The notes beneath the pieces are model-generated. The model was not told where the DNA came from. It saw only the letters and a program-made list of their open reading frames with translations, and made no database searches. A stretch of 64,000 nt of DNA, from positions 1 through 64,000 of the forward strand of contig JANSXA010000004.1 of assembly GCA_024743175.1 (NCBI GenBank), read 5' to 3'. Shown piece by piece: positions 44,215-53,213 of this stretch (position 1 is the stretch's first letter; each line of letters begins with the position of its first letter). A program made the position numbers and the translations under genes. Source of the DNA: Pseudomonadaceae bacterium (lineage in GTDB: Bacteria; Pseudomonadota; Gammaproteobacteria; Pseudomonadales; Azotimanducaceae).

Positions 44215-45134
44215 GGCAATTTCTTCTTTTCCGCTTCATCTGCAATCAGACCGCTGCGCGGATGAGCCGCATCATAAACTTTTGCCAGGTGCTGAAAATC
44301 CAGATGGGTATATACCTGGGTTGTTGCAATATCACTATGCCCCAGCAATTCCTGTATGGCGCGGAGGTCACCTGAGGATTCGAGCATATGAGTGGCAAAA
44401 CTGTGGCGTAACATATGTGGATGCAGGGAGTTGTCGGCTAATTGCTCGGTCGCAATTTTTTTCAGTCGACTCTGTATCGTGCGCGGGCTGATACGCTGAT
44501 TACCCCGTCCAAGAAATACGGGTCGGTCTGCAAGACACTCGCCGGATTCGTCCAGCCAGGCGCGCAGAGCATCCAGGCAGTGGTGGCCCAGTGGTACGTT
44601 GCGGGCTTTGTTACCTTTGCCCATTACCCGCACAAATCCGGACTGCAGATCAATGTCGCCAATGTTCAGATTGGTCAGCTCCATCAGACGCAGGCCAGAG
44701 CCGTAAAACAGCTCCAGCATGGCGCGGTCGCGTTTTTCTATGGCGGACCCCGGTTCTTTATCAAACAGGCGGGAGGCCTGGTCCGTATCCAGCACTTTCG
44801 GTAATTTACGTTTTGCTTTTGGCACCCGGGCGATAGCCGCCGGATTGTTTTTCAGTTTCCCCTGCCGCTGCCAGTAGGTGAAAAAACTGCGCAGGGCAGA
44901 TACCGCGCGTGCGATGCTTTTTGGTTGCAGTCCTTTCTGGCGCAGGTGACCGATGTACAGGGTGACGTCGTGGCTGCGCGTTTCCAGCAGGTTACGTTTG
45001 AAGTATTGCTGAAACTTGTGCAGCTCGTGCTGGTAACCGCTCAGGGTGTGTTTCGAATAACGCTTTTCTACCGTCAGGTATTGCAGAAAATCGACAATTT
45101 CCTGGCTGGCGGTGGCGTTACTGTCCGTGTTCAC
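44211..45134 (-). CDS. xerC: Site-specific tyrosine recombinase XerC
   Basis: 307 residues. The SAM-like N-domain (FLQYLTVEKRYSKHTLSGYQHEL) and catalytic domain are complete: GSGLRLMEL (Arg), VMGKGNKAR (Lys), HPHMLRHSFATH (His/Arg), LLGHSDI (His) and TQVYTHLD (Tyr nucleophile). With XerD it resolves chromosome dimers at dif. The neighbours DUF484, dapF and lysA are the classic xerC operon, which marks it as chromosomal XerC rather than an element integrase. GTG start at 45134. Confidence 0.95.
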   Translation of the reverse strand: MNTDSNATASQEIVDFLQYLTVEKRYSKHTLSGYQHELHKFQQYFKRNLLETRSHDVTLYIGHLRQKGLQPKSIARAVSALRSFFTYWQRQGKLKNNPAAIARVPKAKRKLPKVLDTDQASRLFDKEPGSAIEKRDRAMLELFYGSGLRLMELTNLNIGDIDLQSGFVRVMGKGNKARNVPLGHHCLDALRAWLDESGECLADRPVFLGRGNQRISPRTIQSRLKKIATEQLADNSLHPHMLRHSFATHMLESSGDLRAIQELLGHSDIATTQVYTHLDFQHLAKVYDAAHPRSGLIADEAEKKKLP

Positions 45135-45167
45135 GGTTTATGCCTCGGTTCTGGTTCCGTTCTGATA

Positions 45168-45836
45168 TCAGAGGCGATTCAGCACCTTGGTCAGAACATC
45201 CGCTATATAAGTAACAAACAGCGTGTCCATATCGGTGCTGAAGCGTTGTGGATCACGGCTGCCAATAGCCAGGACGCCAGGCTGGTTGGACAGCGCCAGC
45301 GGTAAGAGAACGGCGCTGCCGCTTTCATCGTGATTTGATGCGGGAAACAGTTGTGTCAGTTCAGTGCGCCGCAGGGTTGTGCAGGTGGCGCTCTCACCAT
45401 TGAAAAAACCGCTGAAGGGATACTCGTCGCGGTGATTCTGGATATGATCCAGAGAAAATGCGCGATCGCGCACGTGGCAGCAGACAAAGTCGGCATTGAA
45501 GTCGACCAGCACATAGGTGGCCAGCACTTCGTTTAACTCCTGCAGAGAACCGGTATCCAGCAATGCCAGGGTTAGCGAGCGGGTTTTGGCAAACAGGCCG
45601 TCATTATCCCGTGCTGCATCCAACAGCTCGTTCATTCTGCGACGCATATCCATGTTGCGCTCACGCATGATGGTGACCTGATGTTCTACAAGGGAAATAG
45701 CCTTGCCGGATGCGTGCGGTAGATTAAGCTCAGTCAGCAGGCCTGGATGACGGATAAAAAAATCGGGATGCGCGCGCAGGTAGTCGATCAGTTCCTGTTC
45801 GGATAGCGTATCTTCAGGTAGCTCGTCAGCTTGCAT
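45168..45836 (-). CDS. DUF484 family protein
   Basis: 222 residues. EQELIDYLRAHPDFFIRHPGLLTELNLPH is the family N-terminal motif and a GAF-like C-terminal domain follows (LLDTGSLQELNEVLATYVLVDFNADFVCCHV, SGSAVLLPLALSNQPGVLAIGS). Found between dapF and xerC in many gammaproteobacteria, with no proven role; GAF-like fold suggests sensing. 33 bp upstream of xerC. Confidence 0.9.
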   Translation of the reverse strand: MQADELPEDTLSEQELIDYLRAHPDFFIRHPGLLTELNLPHASGKAISLVEHQVTIMRERNMDMRRRMNELLDAARDNDGLFAKTRSLTLALLDTGSLQELNEVLATYVLVDFNADFVCCHVRDRAFSLDHIQNHRDEYPFSGFFNGESATCTTLRRTELTQLFPASNHDESGSAVLLPLALSNQPGVLAIGSRDPQRFSTDMDTLFVTYIADVLTKVLNRL

Positions 45837-45848
45837 GGTTGTCCCCTG

Positions 45849-46712
45849 TTAATCCAGCTGCAGCTCGCCGCGGTAAACGTAGCTTGCCTCGCCAGCCATT
45901 GTAACCGGGCTGTCAGGATCCGGCCATTTGATTCGAAGTTTGCCACCAGGTAAAGAGACTTTAACCCGCTCATCCACTTTATCGAGCAGTCTTGCGGCAA
46001 CTACGGCACCGCAGGCACCACTGCCACAGGCTTGTGTTTCCCCTACCCCGCGCTCAAAAACCCGCAGGCGCATGAATTGACGATCAACTATCTGACAGAA
46101 ACCTATATTGGCACCTTCCGGAAAAGCCGGATGACCTGTTAACAGACCACCGATTTCGTCAATGTTGATGCTGAAGATATCATCACAGAAGAGCACCGCG
46201 TGGGGATTGCCCATGGACACCGGAGTGACGGCAAAGTGCTGGTCGCCAGTGTGCAGGGTGTAAACATACAGATTTTCTGTAGCATCCGCGTGCTCTGTTG
46301 CAAAAGGTACCTCAGCGAGTTTGAGAACGGGCACCGTCATGATGGTTTCAATTTGCGCGGGTGAACTGAATTCAGTTTCGAATAAACCCGCAGCAGATTG
46401 CCACACCAGCCCTGGCTTGGCACTTAAACCGAGTTGCTGCACCAGCATGGCAATACACCTTGTGCCGTTGCCACACTGCTGAGCCTGGCTTCCATCTGCG
46501 TTGTATATCGTGTAGCTGAAGTCAGCTTCCGGCGTGGTTGGTGCTTCAATAATCAGTAACTGATCGAAACCAATGCCACGATGGCGATCTCCCCAGCCTG
46601 CGATGGCCTGGGGCTGAAGGTCGACAGATTGTGAAACCGCGTCTATCACCATGAAGTCATTGCCCAGGCTGTGCATTTTGTGAAATACAATTGGACGACG
46701 GCGCGCGTTCAC
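45849..46712 (-). CDS. dapF: Diaminopimelate epimerase
   Basis: A 287-residue PLP-independent epimerase that turns LL-DAP into meso-DAP for lysine and peptidoglycan. KMHSLGNDFMVID opens it; QQCGNGTRCIAM and TQACGSGACGAVVAA carry the two catalytic Cys. GTG start at 46712 overlaps the lysA stop by 4 bp (GTGA), so the two are translationally coupled. Confidence 0.96.
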   Translation of the reverse strand: MNARRRPIVFHKMHSLGNDFMVIDAVSQSVDLQPQAIAGWGDRHRGIGFDQLLIIEAPTTPEADFSYTIYNADGSQAQQCGNGTRCIAMLVQQLGLSAKPGLVWQSAAGLFETEFSSPAQIETIMTVPVLKLAEVPFATEHADATENLYVYTLHTGDQHFAVTPVSMGNPHAVLFCDDIFSINIDEIGGLLTGHPAFPEGANIGFCQIVDRQFMRLRVFERGVGETQACGSGACGAVVAARLLDKVDERVKVSLPGGKLRIKWPDPDSPVTMAGEASYVYRGELQLD

Positions 46713-47998
46713 AATGCGTTCCTGGATGCGTCGAGGCCGGTTTCCAGACGCAGCTGGTCAGTGATGGTTTCGCGTCGACGAATCAATTCAAAAGTTTCAC
46801 CATCAACCATAATCTCGCAGGCGCGACCGCGGCTGTTGTAGTTAGAAGCCTGCACCATGCCGTAGGCTCCGGCGGACAAAACGGCCAGGACGCTGGAGGC
46901 ATCCAGACCCAGTGTTCGATCCTTGGCGATAAAGTCACCCGACTCGCAAACCGGGCCGACAATATCCCACTGGTCTGGTGGCAGTGTCCGATCCGGATTA
47001 ACCACCCGCACATCGTGCCAGGCCTGGTATAAAGCCGGGCGAATCAAGTCGTTCATGGCTGCATCGACAACGGCAAAGTTTGGCGCGTCGGGTTCAGCGG
47101 CTTGTTTGAGATATTCGATCCGGGTCAGCAGGACGCCGGCGTTGGCGACAATTGAGCGCCCCGGCTCAAGGATTATGGTCTGGCCGCGACCGCCGAGTAT
47201 CTGTCTTACGCTGGCGCCATAAGTTTGCAGGTCCAGAGGTGTTTCGTCCTGGTAAACGATGCCCATGCCGCCACCCAGGTCGATATGCTTCAGCTCAATA
47301 CCCATGGACGCCAGCTCGTCTACCAGGCTCAACATGTTGGTGAACGCATCCAGTAACGGTTCGATCTCTGTGATCTGTGAGCCGATGTGGCAATCGATGC
47401 CAACAATATTGAGCTGCGGATTTTCTGCTGCAGCCTGATACATGGCCAGCGCCTGATCGGGCTGAACGCCGAACTTATTCTGTTTCAGACCGGTGGAGAT
47501 ATAGGGGTGTGTCTGAGCGTCCACATTCGGATTCACGCGAATGGATATCGGCGCAACCTGCCCGCTTACCTCGGCGCGTTCTGCAATGCGATGCAGCTCA
47601 GCTTCGCTTTCAACATTGAAACACTCAATGCCGACCTTCAGAGCAAAATCTATTTCCTCGACAGTCTTACCGACCCCTGAGAATATGACTGTGCCCGGGT
47701 CGCCACCAGCAGCGATGACCCTGCTGAGCTCGCCACCAGATACGATATCAAAACCGGTACCCAGGTCGCTGCACAGCTTCAGGATGGCAAGGTTTGAGTT
47801 TGCTTTAACCGCGTAATGCAGATTGAAATCGACACCTGCAAAAGCCTCGTTGAGCGCCTCAATGGCATCGGTGATATGTGCCTTGGAATAGACGTACGCC
47901 GGTGTGCCGACAGCGTCAGCCAGACCGTGCAGGTCGACACGTTCCAAGCACAGATGGCCGTCTACTTCAGTAAGGTATGGGGCGTGTGCGTCGGTCAT
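46709..47998 (-). CDS. lysA: Diaminopimelate decarboxylase
   Basis: A 429-residue fold-III PLP enzyme making lysine from meso-DAP. NLHYAVKANSNLAIL holds the PLP Lys; GSQITEIEPL, DLGGGMGIVY and EPGRSIVANAG line the cofactor site; GPVCESGDFIAKDR provides the catalytic Cys across the dimer; SNYNSRGRA closes the site. It starts 4 bp inside the lptM stop. Confidence 0.96.
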   Translation of the reverse strand: MTDAHAPYLTEVDGHLCLERVDLHGLADAVGTPAYVYSKAHITDAIEALNEAFAGVDFNLHYAVKANSNLAILKLCSDLGTGFDIVSGGELSRVIAAGGDPGTVIFSGVGKTVEEIDFALKVGIECFNVESEAELHRIAERAEVSGQVAPISIRVNPNVDAQTHPYISTGLKQNKFGVQPDQALAMYQAAAENPQLNIVGIDCHIGSQITEIEPLLDAFTNMLSLVDELASMGIELKHIDLGGGMGIVYQDETPLDLQTYGASVRQILGGRGQTIILEPGRSIVANAGVLLTRIEYLKQAAEPDAPNFAVVDAAMNDLIRPALYQAWHDVRVVNPDRTLPPDQWDIVGPVCESGDFIAKDRTLGLDASSVLAVLSAGAYGMVQASNYNSRGRACEIMVDGETFELIRRRETITDQLRLETGLDASRNAL

Positions 47999-48153
47999 TG
48001 AACTGTCTGGATCGACGCTGTTGTGCTGATGAAGAAAACAGTTGTGATGTCTGTACTGTTTGTGCGCTCAGGCAACTGCAGTGGACCTTTCTGTCCACAG
48101 GTTGCAGTCCACGTCACCAGGACCAGTAGAGTTGTCCAGCGCCACGTTGTCAT
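47995..48153 (-). CDS. lptM: Small lipoprotein LptM (YifL-like)
   Basis: A 52-residue ORF missed by simple length cut-offs. It starts with a lipoprotein signal, MTTWRWTTLLVLVTWTATC, and continues directly with GQKGPLQLPE. CGxKGPLxxP after the lipidated Cys is the hallmark of LptM, which helps LptD/LptE assemble. The stop overlaps the lysA start (ATGA), the same order as in Escherichia coli and Pseudomonas. Residues after ~30 are unordered and rich in Thr/Ser. Confidence 0.88.
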   Translation of the reverse strand: MTTWRWTTLLVLVTWTATCGQKGPLQLPERTNSTDITTVFFISTTASIQTVQ

Positions 48154-48185
48154 GAGGTACTACCGCTGCGTCGTTAAAACCGGCG

Positions 48186-48191
48186 AGTATA
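48186..48191 (-). promoter_or_regulatory. -10 box ahead of lptM-lysA-dapF
   Basis: On the minus strand TATACT lies 33 bp before the lptM ATG. A loose -35 (GTGACC, 16 bp upstream) is visible. It would drive the whole lptM-lysA-dapF-DUF484-xerC-yigB unit. Confidence 0.45.
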
Positions 48192-48244
48192 ACGCGATCC
48201 CATGGCCGGTCACCAAACATGTTTAGCGCTCGTGAAACACGAAA

Positions 48245-49648
48245 CTAGAGCCGTGCGCGGGCTCTGCTCACTGCCTGACGAACCTGATTTGGTGCTGTGC
48301 CGCCAAAATGGTCCCTGGCAGCAACAGACCCGGCCAGACTTAATACCTGGTAAACGTCATCGGTAATGACACCGCCATGCGCACCATTCAACTCTTCCAG
48401 GCTCAAGGCTTCCAGAGGCATGCCTTTAGCCACGGCCTGGGCCACGGCCCTACCCACAATCTCGTGGGCGTCGCGGAATGGCACGTTCTTTCGCACCAGG
48501 TAATCCGCCAGATCTGTGGCTGTGGTATAGCCTTTTAATGTGGCTTCACGCATCGCTTCAATGTTGGGCTCAATATGCGGCACCATGCCGTTCAGTGCGG
48601 TCAGACATCCGTGCAGGGTATCAACCGCATCAAACAGGGGTTCTTTGTCTTCCTGGTTGTCTTTGTTGTAAGCCAGCGGCTGGCTTTTCATAAGTGTCAG
48701 CAGAGAAAACAGGTGACCGTTGACGCGCCCGGTTTTGCCGCGGATGAGTTCCGGTACATCCGGATTTTTCTTCTGCGGCATGATGCTTGACCCGGTACAG
48801 AATCGGTCTGGCAGGTTTACAAAACCGAACTGCTGTGAGGACCATAACACCAGCTCTTCGCACCAGCGCGACAGGTGGGTCATGGTCAGTGCTGCTATTG
48901 CGCAGAATTCGATCGCAAAATCCCGGTCGCTTACTGCATCCAGCGAGTTTTCACACACGCCATCAAAACCAAGCGCCTGGGCGACAAATTCACGGTCAGG
49001 TTTGTACGGCGTACCCGCCAGCGCAGCGGCACCCAGCGGCAGTACATTAATACGCTTGCGCGCATCCTGCAGGCGCTCGCGATCACGCAACAGCATTTCA
49101 AACCAGGCCATCAGATGATGCCCAAAGGTAATCGGCTGTGCCGCCTGCAGGTGGGTGAAACCCGGCATGATGGTATCTGCGTTTTGTTCAGCCAGCTCGG
49201 TCAATGCGCCCAGCAGCGTGGTTTCAAGCGCAATCAGCTCATCAACCGCGTCGCGCAGGTACAGACGAATATCTGTAGCCACCTGGTCGTTACGCGAACG
49301 ACCGGTATGCAGCTTTTTGCCGGTATCGCCGATGCGTTCAATCAGGCGGCTTTCGATGTTCATATGCACATCTTCAAGCGCCACCTGCCAGTTGAATTCG
49401 CCGGCTTCGATTTCCCGCTGGATGTCCTGCAGCCCGGACAGAATCTGCTCACATTCCGCATCGTTAAGGATGTCGATTTTATTCAGCATACGCGCATGCG
49501 CAATTGAGCCGGCAATGTCCTGCCGGTACAGGCGCTGATCAAAACTGACAGAAGCGGTGAACGCCTCCACAAATTCATCCGTAGCTTCACTGAAGCGGCC
49601 ACGCAATAAGCCCGCGGCGGATGGCTTCGGTGTATTATTCGCACTCAT
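48245..49648 (-). CDS. argH: Argininosuccinate lyase
   Basis: A 467-residue fumarase-superfamily lyase that splits argininosuccinate into arginine and fumarate. [45 protein letters not shown] and the signature [15 protein letters not shown] are all present; the Ser of GSS is the catalytic acid. It diverges from algZ by 60 bp, an arrangement well known in Pseudomonas. Confidence 0.96.
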   Translation of the reverse strand: MSANNTPKPSAAGLLRGRFSEATDEFVEAFTASVSFDQRLYRQDIAGSIAHARMLNKIDILNDAECEQILSGLQDIQREIEAGEFNWQVALEDVHMNIESRLIERIGDTGKKLHTGRSRNDQVATDIRLYLRDAVDELIALETTLLGALTELAEQNADTIMPGFTHLQAAQPITFGHHLMAWFEMLLRDRERLQDARKRINVLPLGAAALAGTPYKPDREFVAQALGFDGVCENSLDAVSDRDFAIEFCAIAALTMTHLSRWCEELVLWSSQQFGFVNLPDRFCTGSSIMPQKKNPDVPELIRGKTGRVNGHLFSLLTLMKSQPLAYNKDNQEDKEPLFDAVDTLHGCLTALNGMVPHIEPNIEAMREATLKGYTTATDLADYLVRKNVPFRDAHEIVGRAVAQAVAKGMPLEALSLEELNGAHGGVITDDVYQVLSLAGSVAARDHFGGTAPNQVRQAVSRARARL

Positions 49649-49708
49649 CTCTATTACACAGATTGGTTGGATGCCCGATTATAGCGGAAAGTTTCGAATG
49701 CGAGCGCG

Positions 49709-50731
49709 TTGCCTGTGAGTGAGCGCCCGATTCATTTCGATATTCCTCACCTGTGTAACACCACGGCCATCACGCTGCTGGTGCTGTTCAGCCAGTTGCT
49801 GGTCATTATTCTGCTGTTTGCCGGCGATGAACTGAGCTGGGGTCGTTTTGGTCTGATGTCACTGTTTGTGCAGTGGGTGGCGCTGGCAAGCGCGGGTATT
49901 TTATGCCTGTTGCGCAGCACCATTGCGCGCATGAATATCGTCATGGGCTCCGGGCTTGCGTTTGCCCTGGTGATGGCCGTGACGCTGTTTGTCAGCCTGG
50001 CCGCTGAGTGGCTGGTGGGGCGCGGGCCCGAGCCGCTGATGCGCATTTCTGGCCAGCTGATCATTGCAGGCATCATTACCGGCCTGGTATTCCGCTATTT
50101 CTATGTGCAGCAGCGCCTGCGTATCCAGGAGCAGGCTGAACTGCAGTCACGTATCCAGGCTCTGCAGTCGCGCATTCGCCCCCACTTTCTGTTTAACAGC
50201 ATGAACATTATCGCCAGCCTCATAGCGACCGATCCGGATACCGCAGAAAGTGTGGTGGAAGATCTGTCCGAACTGTTTCGTGCCAGCCTCAATGATGCAG
50301 GTAACCAGGTATCGATCGCTGAAGAGCTGGATCTGTGCGAGCGGTATCTGCGTATAGAGGCATTGCGTCTGGATGAGCGGCTGCAGCTTAAATGGGATGT
50401 GGCGCCTTTACTGCCCGGCACGCGGATACCGCTGCTGACCCTGCAGCCGTTGCTGGAAAACGCCATTTATCATGGTATTCAGCCTCTACCTGAGGGCGGT
50501 ACGATAGAGCTGCAGATAAGGTACGAAGACGATTTTGTGGTGGTGAGAATTGTTAATCCGATACCACCACCAAACCAGGTGAGTGAATCCCAGGGCAACC
50601 GCATGGCGCTGCAGAATATTCGCAGTCGCCTGGCTGTGCTGTATGGCACTCAGGCAAGTTTGAAAGCGGATACACAGGGAGAGACGTTTGTAACTGAGCT
50701 GCGCTTTCCCGCGGTGGCCACCGCTGTTTAG
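49709..50731 (+). CDS. algZ: AlgZ/FimS-type sensor histidine kinase (LytS family)
   Basis: 340 residues with about four N-terminal membrane helices and a short cytoplasmic kinase. IRPHFLFNSMNIIASLIATDPDTAE is the LytS-type H-box with the phospho-acceptor His. The HATPase part is short (LLTLQPLLENAIYHGIQPLPEGGTIELQI), lacking some classical G-boxes, as in AlgZ. It pairs with AlgR downstream. The start is TTG at 49709 or GTG at 49715, both without a strong ribosome binding site. Confidence 0.9.
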   Translation: MPVSERPIHFDIPHLCNTTAITLLVLFSQLLVIILLFAGDELSWGRFGLMSLFVQWVALASAGILCLLRSTIARMNIVMGSGLAFALVMAVTLFVSLAAEWLVGRGPEPLMRISGQLIIAGIITGLVFRYFYVQQRLRIQEQAELQSRIQALQSRIRPHFLFNSMNIIASLIATDPDTAESVVEDLSELFRASLNDAGNQVSIAEELDLCERYLRIEALRLDERLQLKWDVAPLLPGTRIPLLTLQPLLENAIYHGIQPLPEGGTIELQIRYEDDFVVVRIVNPIPPPNQVSESQGNRMALQNIRSRLAVLYGTQASLKADTQGETFVTELRFPAVATAV

Positions 50732-50759
50732 CAGAACAGGGGTATAGCAGGACAGGACT

Positions 50760-51488
50760 ATGCGAATTCTGATTGTGGATGATGAGACGCTTGCTCGAGA
50801 TCGACTCAAACGGATGTGTGAGGGTGAAGCGCAGCACGAGGTGGTTGGAGAAGCAGCAAACGGCACCCAGGCGGTGCAGTTGTGTGATGAACTGCAACCG
50901 GAACTGGTGCTGCTCGACATTCGCATGCCGGGCATGGACGGGTTGGAAACCGCGCGTCACTTTCTCGGCCTGGACGATCCGCCGGCGGTAATTTTCTGCA
51001 CGGCTTATGAAGAGCACGCCATAGCTGCGTTTGATCTGCAGGCGGTCGGCTATCTGCTCAAACCGGTACGAAAAGACAAATTGCTCGACGCGCTGGGTAA
51101 GGCCGTTCGCCTCAACCGTGCGCAGCTGTCCGCATTGCAGGGTGACAATCAGGCTCGTCGTTCGCATATAGCCGCGCGTACACACAAAGGCATTGAACTG
51201 ATCAGCCTGGATACGGTGCGTTACTTTCAGGCAGACCAGAAGTACGTCACGGTGCGTTACAGTGAAGGCGAAGTTATTGTTGATGAAACGCTGCGCGAAC
51301 TGGAAACAGAATTTGCTGATTTATTTGTGCGTGTGCACCGCAATGCGCTTGTAGCCATGCGGCACGTGGAAGCACTTGTTAAAGATGGCGATGGACATGT
51401 GGCGGTAAGGTTGCAGGGTCTGGATGAGACCATCGCGATCAGCCGGCGCCACTTACCCGGCGTGCGCAAAGTAATAAAAAGGTTGTAA
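50760..51488 (+). CDS. algR: LytTR response regulator AlgR
   Basis: 242 residues. The receiver has ILIVDDETLARDRL, LVLLDIRMPGMDGLE (phospho-Asp), TAYEEHAIAAFDLQAVGYLLKP (Lys). The C-terminal LytTR DNA-binding domain follows (GIELISLDTVRYFQADQKYVTV, FVRVHRNALVAMRHVEAL). AlgR controls exopolysaccharide, twitching and virulence genes in Pseudomonas. The TAA and the hemC ATG share one base (TAATG), tying regulator and heme genes together. Confidence 0.93.
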   Translation: MRILIVDDETLARDRLKRMCEGEAQHEVVGEAANGTQAVQLCDELQPELVLLDIRMPGMDGLETARHFLGLDDPPAVIFCTAYEEHAIAAFDLQAVGYLLKPVRKDKLLDALGKAVRLNRAQLSALQGDNQARRSHIAARTHKGIELISLDTVRYFQADQKYVTVRYSEGEVIVDETLRELETEFADLFVRVHRNALVAMRHVEALVKDGDGHVAVRLQGLDETIAISRRHLPGVRKVIKRL

Positions 51489-52405
51489 TGAAAAAAATCA
51501 CCATCGCCACGCGCGAAAGTAAGCTGGCATTGTGGCAGGCGCATTTTGTGCGTGATCAACTGCTGGCGGCTCACGCTGATCTTGAAGTTGAATTGCTGGG
51601 TATGACGACCAAGGGCGATCAGTGGCTGTCAGCGCCACTGAATGAAGTTGGTGGTAAAGGCCTGTTTGTGAAAGAGCTTGAGCAGGCGATGCTGCAGGGA
51701 CATGCAGACATAGCGGTACATTCGGCAAAAGATCTACCGGCGCAGATGCCTGATGGATTTCTTTTGCCGGTACTGGCCTATCGCGCAGACGTTGAAGATG
51801 TCCTGGTTTCAACATACGGTGATTTGCAGAACCTGCCCCAGGGTGCAAAAGTTGGTTCTTCAAGCCTGCGACGTAAAACCCAGCTGTTATCTTTACGACC
51901 GGACCTGGATATTCAGCCGGTCCGCGGAAACGTCGGTACCCGCCTGCAGAAACTCGAAGAAGGTCAATACGATGCCATCGTTCTGGCGGCAGCAGGGCTG
52001 GATCGGCTGGGTATTTCCCGCAGCACCTGGCACACCCTTGATGTTGGCCTGTGTTTACCCGCGCCGGGTCAGGCGGCCCTGGGGATCGAGTGTCTGGATA
52101 ATCCTGAAGTACTTGCCGTACTGGCCGCCCTTGAAGATCAGAATGTGGCGCGATGTGTGCGTGCGGAGCGCGGTATCAGCGCTGGCCTCGGTGCAGATTG
52201 CTCTTTGCCGGTTGCCGCGCTGGCTAAACCATTAGAGGGTAATACTCTGGAGCTCAATGCATTGATTGGTAACGCAGATGGCAGTCGAATTCTGCGCAGC
52301 TGCGTGCGCGGTACAGACCCTGATGAGATCTCGGCCACGGCGGTAGCAGAGCTGCGTGCCCAGGGTGCTGAAGATATTTTGCAGCAAGTGCGTCAGGCGC
52401 ACTGA
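51488..52405 (+). CDS. hemC: Porphobilinogen deaminase
   Basis: 305 residues. IATRESKLALWQAHFV, VGGKGLFVKELEQAML, AVHSAKDLPAQMPDG, SLRRKTQL and RGNVGTRLQKLEEGQYDAIVLAAAGLDRL are the substrate and cofactor segments. GADCSLPVAAL contains the Cys that holds dipyrromethane; the preceding residues are Ala-Asp instead of the common Gly-Gly. It joins four porphobilinogens into hydroxymethylbilane. Confidence 0.96.
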   Translation: MKKITIATRESKLALWQAHFVRDQLLAAHADLEVELLGMTTKGDQWLSAPLNEVGGKGLFVKELEQAMLQGHADIAVHSAKDLPAQMPDGFLLPVLAYRADVEDVLVSTYGDLQNLPQGAKVGSSSLRRKTQLLSLRPDLDIQPVRGNVGTRLQKLEEGQYDAIVLAAAGLDRLGISRSTWHTLDVGLCLPAPGQAALGIECLDNPEVLAVLAALEDQNVARCVRAERGISAGLGADCSLPVAALAKPLEGNTLELNALIGNADGSRILRSCVRGTDPDEISATAVAELRAQGAEDILQQVRQAH

Positions 52406-52413
52406 CCTGACCT

Positions 52414-53160
52414 GTGGGAAAAGTTCTCATCACACGCAGCGAGCCCGGCGCCAGTGCGCTGGGGCAATTTCTGCAGCAACAGGGTTTTGAGGTGATATGC
52501 GCGCCGCTGGTTAAGATTGTTGATGTTGTGCCGCCGAACATCCTGCAAATGGATGCGCAAGCTACGGCCCTGCCCGCCGCGCCAGCTGCGGACCCGGATG
52601 TGGTGATCTTTTTATCGGCACATGCAAGCCGGCGCTTTGTTGATCGAGGCTGGTTGGATCGGATAAAGGCATCAAGCTGTCTTGCGGTTGGTGCAGCGAG
52701 CGCTGGATTGTTGCGTGAACATGGACTGGTTGTAGAGGTACCCGAGCAGAACACAACGGAAGGTCTGCTGGACATGGCGGCGCTCAAAAAGCTTACACCT
52801 CAGCATTCGGTCTGGTTAATCGCCGGCGTCGGGGGGCGATCAACTCTGGCACAAACCCTGATCAGGCAGCATCGCTGCGGTGTCGTAAAATTTGAGTTAT
52901 ATCGGCGTCTCAGCCTTGATTTACCTGCATTCGACGTAGACGCTGTCAGCGCTGTGGTGGTTTCGTCCGAAGGCAGCCTTGAAGTGCTGGCGCGGCAATG
53001 GCGCGGTTCCCGGCAGGTGCCTGTGGTGGTGCCATCAGCCCGCCTCGCGGCAATTGCGAGCACATCGGGCTTTCAACAGGTGCAGGTGGCGCGTAATGCA
53101 TCAGCAGAGGCAACGTTGGATATTTTGCAGCCGCTGAAGGCAGTAAAGCGTTTACAATAG
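52414..53160 (+). CDS. hemD: Uroporphyrinogen-III synthase
   Basis: 248 residues, two Rossmann-like lobes. Motifs include VLITRSEPGASALGQFLQQQGFEV at the start, VVIFLSAHASRRF, CLAVGAASAGLLREHG and VVVSSEGSLEVLARQW. The family is very divergent, so the call leans on these and on the hemC-hemX neighbours. It closes and inverts hydroxymethylbilane to uroporphyrinogen III. GTG start 8 bp after hemC. Confidence 0.93.
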   Translation: MGKVLITRSEPGASALGQFLQQQGFEVICAPLVKIVDVVPPNILQMDAQATALPAAPAADPDVVIFLSAHASRRFVDRGWLDRIKASSCLAVGAASAGLLREHGLVVEVPEQNTTEGLLDMAALKKLTPQHSVWLIAGVGGRSTLAQTLIRQHRCGVVKFELYRRLSLDLPAFDVDAVSAVVVSSEGSLEVLARQWRGSRQVPVVVPSARLAAIASTSGFQQVQVARNASAEATLDILQPLKAVKRLQ

Positions 53161-53213
53161 AGCTTGTCGGGGTTGCTCGACAAACCTTCAAAGACAAAAA
53201 AGCAACAGAAAGT

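Noticed and set aside
48023-48226. 67-codon plus frame upstream of lysA
   Set aside because: It is antisense to the much better supported lptM.
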